Shown one piece after another: positions 31,122-39,081 of a stretch of 39,081 nucleotides of DNA (positions are counted from its first letter, which is position 1; every line of letters begins with the position of its first letter). The translations under genes were made by a program, and so were the position numbers. The DNA is from Acephala macrosclerotiorum. Lineage: Eukaryota > Ascomycota > Leotiomycetes > Helotiales > Mollisiaceae. A model generated the notes under the pieces. The model did no database searches and was not told the DNA's origin. It saw only the letters and a list, made by a program, of their open reading frames with translations. Where the stretch lies: the NCBI GenBank assembly GCA_014904845.1, contig MU119606.1, positions 1-39,081 on the forward strand, given 5' to 3'.

Positions 31122-34100
31122 AATAAAACAGATCCCATTAAAGAGAAATTAAAGAACTAGTTAAAGAGTATAATTCGCAATTATTAAAACTGTATATTTT
31201 TAAACTAGTACTTAGTATTCGTTTTTATTAGTAATATTTTTTTTAATAGTCGTTTTAAACGTATATGCGCTTTTAATTAACTTTTTATAATATAAAATAT
31301 ATTATTAAATATATCGACTTTTAATACGAAAATAATATTAATTATATTATTAAACAATTTAATTTTATTATAATATTATAAAAATTTAATATTAATATTT
31401 AATTAAATATTTTTAAAAGTAAAACTAATAAAATTCGTTTTAATAAAAATATTATTTAAATTAATATTTTATTAAATATTATTATTTTATATTTAAAATA
31501 TAAATATTATAAATATAAAATTTAATAATTTAAAAAAATGAAATCGTTTTCGTTATAAAAAATAAAACTATTTATAAATATTATTATAATAATTAAACAA
31601 AATTTAATTTAAAATCATTTTATTAATATTATATTACATTAATTATATAAACGTTTTAATTATTTATTTATATAACGTTTTATAAAAAACTTTTAACGAA
31701 TTAATTTTTATTATAATAAAATTATATATATTTTTTAATATATAAAAAGTTTTATTTATTATAAATAATTTATAATTTTTTTATTTTTATTTTTATTTTA
31801 TTAATTAATAAATTAATTTACGAATTATAAATTATTTCGAATAAATTTAATTTATAATTAAATTTTTTTATTTTATATTTTATTATTTTAATAAACTTTA
31901 TTAAAAATTATTTATATACGATTTATATATTTTATTTTTTATTATTATTAAAAAAAGATTTAAATTATTAAAAATTAATAATTAATAAATTTTTTTTATT
32001 TTATTTATATTATTTAAAATTAAATAAATTAATTATAAAATTACGAAATTATAAAAAAATATATATATATATAATAATTATTTATAATAATTAATTTTAT
32101 TTTTTATTAAAAATTAAAATATAAAAAAAAAATTATTTTATTATTTTATATTTTAATTTTATTTTTTTTAAAAATCGATTAAAAAATATATTTTATTAAA
32201 ACGATTAAATAAACGAAATTTTAAATAAAAATAAAAATTGAAAAAAACTTTATAAAAAAATAATATAAATAAAAATTAATTTTTAAAATAAATTTTATTT
32301 AAAAATAATAATTTAAAAATTAAAAATAATAAATTATTCATATTAAAATATATTTTATTTAATAAAAAATATTTTTATTTTAATTATATTATTAAGTTTT
32401 TTTTAAACATTTTTTTATAAATAATAAAATTTTAAAAAATATATATTTATATTAAATTTATAAATATTTTTTTTAAAATTTTTAAAGTATTTTAATGTAA
32501 AAAAAATAACGTTATAATTTTTTTTAAAATAATATTAAAATGTTTTTTTTATTTTAAAAAAAAAAATTTAATTTATTAATTCGTAAACGAATTAATTAAT
32601 AAACGAGTTTTTTTTTATTTTATATATATTTTATTTTATAAAGAATTATAAAATTTTCGATTTTATTAATTTATTTTTATTTTAAATTTTAAAAATAATA
32701 TTTTTAAATTTTATTAAACAATAAAATTAATAAATTAATAAACTTTTTAATATTTAAAATAAAATCGTATTATAAAATTTTATAATATTAAATTTTTTTT
32801 TTAAAATTTCTATTTTTTATATTTAATTATTTATTAAAAACTATATAATTATAAAATTAAATTTTAATATTTTATTATTTTAATATTTTAAATAAAAACG
32901 TATTATTAATAAAATTTTATATTAAAATTTTTTTTTTTAAAATTTTCGATTTTTATATTAATTTATTATAATCGATTTAATTAATTACTTTTTTTAATAT
33001 ATATTTCAAAAAGAAAATTTTTAAAACTTTTTTTAAAAATTATATAATTATAAAAATATTTAATATTTAAAAAAAAATTTAAATATTTAAAATAAAAAAA
33101 TATTTTTGATAAAATTTTATATTGAAAAAATATTTAAAAAAATTTCGTTTTTTATATTAAATTATTTTATTTAATATATAATTTTAAAAATTATATAATT
33201 ATAAAAATATTTAATATTTAAAATTAAAATATATTTAAAAATTTTAATATATTTTATTAATTTATATAATAACGAATTAATAAAATCTTTTAAAATTTAA
33301 AATTTAATAATATTTCATTAAATTTTAATTTATTTAAAATTTTTATATAATTTAAATTAATTAATATATTATAATTATAAACGTAATATAATCGTATATA
33401 AATTAAAATAATTATATATTATTTTAAAATTATATAATAATTAAATTTAATATTTTTCGTTTATAATTAAAATAATTTATATTACGTAAATAATACGTAA
33501 TTTAATAAATATTAATAATATATATAAAAATTAAAAAAATACAATTTTTATAATATATTAATTCGATTTATAAAAAGTAAATTAAATTTATATTAAAATA
33601 TAATATTAAAAATTATTTAAAAAAATTTTTTATAACGTTTTAAAAATTTTTTTTATAAATATAATTAAAAATATTATTAATTAAATTAATTAAATAAAAT
33701 AAAATAAATAAATAATATTAAAAACGCGAATTTATATATATTTTTTTAATATATATTAAAAAACGAATTTTTAAAAAAATCGATTATAATATTATTAAAA
33801 AAAGTTTTTATTAAAAAATTAAAAAATTATTTTTATTATTTATAACGTTAATTCGATTTTATTAATTTATTTTTAAAATTATAAAAATTATAATATCGTT
33901 AATTTAATATTATAAATAATAAATATATTTTTATATTTTTATAAATATTATTTAAATATTTTTTAACGTTAATTTAATAATTATAAATTTTATTTTATTT
34001 TAATATATATATTTACGTTTTAATTATCAAAACGTAATTCGTTATAATAATTTATTTTTTAATAATAAAATAAAATTTTTTTATATATTATTATTATTTT

Positions 34101-37100
34101 TTATAATTAAATATATTTTAATATTAATATTAATTTTATTTCTATTTTATTTTTATTTTATTTTAATATTTATTAAATTATTTTAATTTTTAATTTTACG
34201 TTTTTTAATATTTTTAATTTTATTATTTATTTTAAAATATAATTTTTTTTTATTCGAATATTTTAATAAATTAAATTATAAATTTTAATAAATTTCAATT
34301 ATTTTACGTTTTTTATATTAATATTTTTTAAATTTATTTTAATTATAATATTTTAAAATAATAAAATATTAATATTAATTAAAAATTTATTTAATATATT
34401 TAATTTTTTTATTAAAATTATTAAAATTAAATTAACGTATAAAATTTTTTTTAATACGCGATTTGATTTTTAATATTAAAATAAATATAAATTTATATTT
34501 AATAATTAAAATTTAAATTTTATTATTTTTATTATAATTTAATAAATTTATTATTTTGAAATTATTATTATTATTTTCTTAAATATTTTTTTTTAAACGT
34601 TTATTTTTTATTTTTATTTTTTATATTATTATTTAATATTTAATTATAATATTATAAATAGTTTTTAATTAAAATTAATTTTTTTTATATTATTTTTTTT
34701 TTTTATATTTTTTAATAAATTATTTATAAATTTTTCGATTGATTTTTTTTTTATTTAATTAAAAATTTTATATTATAATTAAATTTTTTTTAATATTTTT
34801 TTTATTTCGAAAAAAAAAAATTAATTCGACGATTTATTAAACGAATTAATAATAAATAAATATTTTTTTTTTTATTCGACGTATATTTTATTTTATAAAC
34901 TTTATAAAAATACTTTTACGAAAAATTATAAAGTTTTCAATTTTAATAATTTATTCAATTTTTTTTTTTTTTTAAATTTTAAATTAAAATTTTTTAATTT
35001 AAACGTTTTATAAATATTTGAAATTAAAAAAAAAATTTAAATTTTATCGAGCGATAAAAATCGATAAATTAATAAACTTTTTAATATTTGAAATAGAAAT
35101 ATATTACGAAGTTTTATATTACTAAAAAAATATTTTTTAAAATTCTCGTTTTTATATTTAATTATTACGATCGATTTAATTAATTTAAATTATTTTATTT
35201 AATATATAATTTTAAAAAAAAACTTTTTAAAACTTTTTTCGAGAATTATATAATTGGATTTTAAATATTTTTATAGTTTAAAATTTTAGTACTTTAAATA
35301 TAAACGTACTTTTAATAAAATTTTATATTAAAAAAATAATTTTTAAAATTCTCGTTTTTTATATTGAATTTTTACGATCGATTTAATTACTTTTGATTAT
35401 TTTATTTAGTATATAATTTTTTTTAAATTTTTTTTAAATTTTTTTTAAAAATTATACAATTATATAAATATTTAATATTTAAATAAATATTTTAATATTT
35501 AAAATAAAAACGAATATAAAAAGTTTTACGATCGCGATTTTATTTAAATACGATTATATTTTATTAATTTGCGTAATAATAAATTAATAAAAGTATTTGA
35601 AATTTAAAATATAAAAATATTTAATTAAATTTCAATTTATTTATATATTTTATACGATTTAAATTAATTAATAAATGAAAATTATAAATAAATTATAATT
35701 GTAAAATTTTAATATTTTTTATTAAATCGATTATATATTAGTTCGAAATTATTACGTAATTATTTTTATTATTAAATTTTTAATAAATTAATTAAATCGC
35801 TTATTATAAAAAATATTAATATTATATATATATATATATATAAATTAATATTAATATTATTATAAATTATATTAAATTAAAATTTATTTATAATTATATT
35901 ATATATAATAAATTTTTAATTATAAATATTAATAATTATAAAAATAAAATAAAAAAACGATTATTTTAATAAAATAAATATAAATTGAAAAAAAAAAATA
36001 ATTATAATTTTTAATTTTATTATATATAATAATATAAAAATTATTAAATTACAAAAATTATAAAAATTATAAAAATTATAAAAATTACAAAAATTAAAAC
36101 GTGAAAATTATTAATAAATATCAAGTAAAAAAATAAATAAAATATATAAAATAAAAATAAAAAAAATTATTTTAATTTTATTTGAATTTTATAATTTTTT
36201 TCGATTTATTATTATTAATTTAAAAAATTATTTATATATTTTTTATTTATTTTATAATTTATTTTACGATTTATTTTATATTTTGTTTTATTTAATCGTT
36301 TTAATTTTATTAATTATTTTTTTTATATATTAATATTAAATATTATTTATTTTTTAATTTATTATTAAATTTTTTAATATATTTTTTTTTAAATTAATAT
36401 ATATTAAAAAAATAAATTTTATATTTATAATTAAATATTTAAAAATAATAAAATTTAATAAATATAATTTCTTTTTTATTAATTTTATTAATAAATTTTT
36501 TTTTTAAATTTAATTTAAAAATCGTATTAATTTTTAAAAATTTAATAAATAATATTTTTTAATTTATTATTATTTTTTTTTATTTTATAAAGTATTTATA
36601 ATTAATATTTATAAATTTAATTTTAAATTTTTTTTTAAAAATTAATATTTTAAAAAAATATTAATTAAAAATATTATTTTAAAATATATTTTTTTATATT
36701 TTTTAATTTAAAATTTATTATCGAATTACGTATTAATAATAATAATAATATCGATAAAAAGTTTTTAAATTAAATAATATAATATTAAGTTTATTTTTTT
36801 TAAAAAAAATATTAAAATTTTATATATTTTAATAATAAAAAATTATAAAAATAATTTAAAAATAATTTAATATTAATTTAAAAAAAATATTTAAATTTAT
36901 ACAATATTTAATTTTTATAATATATTTAATATTTTATATAATATTTTAAATAAATTTTTTTTTTATTATTTTATATATTAATATACGTTTATAATTTTAA
37001 TTATAAAATATTTATATTATTATTTTTTTAATTAATTAATTTTTTTTTATTAAAAATATTTATTATTAATTATTTAATTATTTTTTTATTTATTTATAAT

Positions 37101-39081
37101 TTTTATTATTTAATAAATTTATTATTAATTTTACGAATTTTTTTAAATTTTTTTAAAATATATTATTATATATAAATTCTTTTTTTATATTTTTAAAAGT
37201 TTAAATAATAAAAATAAAATTTAATATATTAAAAATTTTATAATACGATTAATTTTTCTTAAATTTAATTAATAAAAAATAATTTTAAAATGTTTAAAAA
37301 AATTATAAATTTTTTTTTAATCGTTATTAATATTAAAAAATAAATTTATAATATATTTTATTTAAAATATAATTAATTTTAATTATTATAATTTTTGAAA
37401 TTTTAAAAAAAAATATATTATTAAAATTTTTTATTTATATTATAAATTATATTTAATTTAATATAATAAAAAATTTTTAATAAAAATTTAATTTAATTTT
37501 TTATATTTTTATTATTTAAAATTTTTTATTAATTTTATTAAATTATTTTATAACGTTTTTATTATTTTTATTTTTTTATTTTTAATAAATTAAAATAAAT
37601 AATAATATTAAACGTATTAAAAAATGTATAATTTTTAATATATTAATAATTATATTTTAATTATATTAATTTTTTTTGAAAAATAAATTTTTAAAAATTT
37701 TTTAAATAATATTAAATTTATTATTATTTTTTAATATATTTTTTTAATAAAAATTTTTTTAATTAATAATTTTAATAATATAATTTTAATTATTAAAAAT
37801 ATAATATTTTTAAAATAAAATTAAAAACGAAATTATTTTATTATTAAAATATATCGATTATAAAAATAATTATATTATTAATATTAAAATTAAAAATAAT
37901 AAAACGTATTAAATTAAAAAAATTATTTATTATAAAAATTATTATAAATTTTTTTTATAATAAATTTAATAAATAAAAATAATACGTTTTTTGAATTAAT
38001 ATAAATTAAATAAATTTAATATATACGAAAAATAATAATAATATTAATTGTTAAATATTAAAAATAAAATAAAATTTTAAAATTATTTAATAAAATTTAT
38101 CGTTTTTAAATATTTTATTTTAAATATATAATTTATAATTATAAAAAATAAATATATAATTAATATTTTTAATATTAATATTATTATAAATTTTTTTAAA
38201 AAAAAATTTATTTTATATTAATTATTTTAATATTTTTTATTTATTTAAATTAAATCGAATAATTATATTTTTTTTATATTATTTAAATTTATTAAAAAAA
38301 AATCGCGATTAAATAAATATTATTTAATATTTTTAATAATTTTATTATTTAAATTTTATATATTATAAATAAAAAATTTTTTTTTTTTTTCGAATAATTA
38401 TATATATTATTCGTTTTATTATTTTTTTTTTAATATTTAATTTAATTAAATATTTTATATTAATTTCAATTTCGTTTAAAAAATAAAAATAATATTATCG
38501 AAATATATATACGTATTTATTACGTATTTTAATTAAAGAAAAATTAATATAAAAATTAAAAATATATTAATATTTTTAATTAATTAATAATTTTAATATT
38601 TAATACGTAAAAACTACGATAATTAAACGTAATATATTAATATATTCGAGTATTTTAATATTATTAATATTAATTAATATTTAATTTTATTAATTAAATA
38701 TAAAATAATAAAATTTAAATTAAATTTCTTTTTTCGATATTTAAAAAGTTTTACGTATAATATTAAAAATTTAAAAAAATAATTATTAGAATTTTAATTA
38801 CGTTTTTTTTAATTTATATTTATTACGTACGATAAAAAAATCGATTACGAAAATTTTATTTTTTTTAAATCGACGATTAAAACGATAAAAAATATTATAC
38901 GTTATATTTTTTTTTAAAAATAACGAATTTTTACATTATTTAAAACGTATTTATATTACGATTAATTTGAATTTTTATTTATATTTTATATATAAATAAA
39001 TAAATTTATATTAAAATAAATAAATTTATTAAATATAAATTAATATTTTAAAATAATAAAAATTAATATTTAAAATAAAAA
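31122..39081. other. Large AT-extreme block, gene-free
   Basis: Nearly 8 kb of almost pure A and T without any open frame of protein character. By eye, most remaining C and G sit in CpG (ACG, TCGA), while CpA and TpG are scarce. That is what RIP, which prefers CpA, leaves after heavy action on repeats. No inverted repeats, satellite or coding relic could be recognised. It runs off the right edge, so its full length is unknown. It could be an interstitial, pericentromeric or subtelomeric AT-isochore; no telomere repeat is visible. Confidence 0.9.
36049..36093. repeat. Short tandem repeat, 9-bp unit
   Basis: Five units of TTAYAAAAA (TTACAAAAA at both ends, TTATAAAAA three times between). It is the only ordered tandem array I can see in the AT-rich block. 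Confidence 0.75.

Noticed and set aside
31122..39081. Centromere or telomere
   Set aside because: No telomeric repeat and no ordered satellite are visible; AT-rich RIP relic is the simpler reading without chromatin data.
1..39081. CRISPR array, bacterial operon or integrated virus
   Set aside because: No spaced direct repeats, ribosome-binding sites or viral genes; all clear genes are eukaryotic with introns.

Overview
This window is nuclear DNA of a filamentous ascomycete (Pezizomycotina, perhaps a leotiomycete; the class is only a guess). The genes carry short GT-AG introns (about 45-165 nt) with CTRAY branch points. Zn2Cys6 regulators, a NiCoT transporter, a fungal bicupin oxalate decarboxylase and a HeLo-like N-terminal domain are all present. 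Two AT-extreme blocks (1-345 and about 31122-39081) keep cytosine mostly in CpG, which is the expected end state of repeat-induced point mutation (RIP).

Layout. 350-811 is the 3' half of an alpha/beta hydrolase cut off at the first AT-rich junction. 1010-2494 (-) encodes a HeLo-like domain joined to two ubiquitin-like folds. 3069-4336 (+) is a nickel/cobalt transporter and 5066-6172 (+) an NAD(P)-dependent reductase. 6173-9600 has no convincing protein gene but holds diverged copies of an element with a tRNA-like core. In the copy at 8683-8912, removing three GT-AG intron-like segments leaves a 72-nt tRNA cloverleaf that also has a normal 10-nt anticodon-loop intron. 9686-10001 is a broken small secreted protein. 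10198-11385 (-) is a five-exon BTB protein. 12977-14459 and 15126-18172 (+) are two Zn2Cys6 regulators (AflR-like and MHR type). 19075-20653 (+) is a secreted oxalate decarboxylase.

The right third (20.8-31.1 kb) is accessory sequence. It holds three different TA-flanked inverted-repeat elements and three same-strand members of one unrecognised Ser/Lys-rich family with a conserved C-terminal domain (21374-22825, 25318-27052, 27823-28978). The first member looks intact. The second has a frameshift, a nonsense codon and a 651-bp element inserted in it. The third has a frameshift at a seven-base homopolymer. Two further decayed genes (23541-24030 and 29714-31121) lead into the AT-rich block.

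There is no obvious single pathway. The regulators, reductase, transporter and oxalate decarboxylase are each typical accessory genes of plant- or soil-associated fungi, and no polyketide or peptide synthase backbone is present. Exon boundaries were worked out by hand from splice motifs and reading frame.
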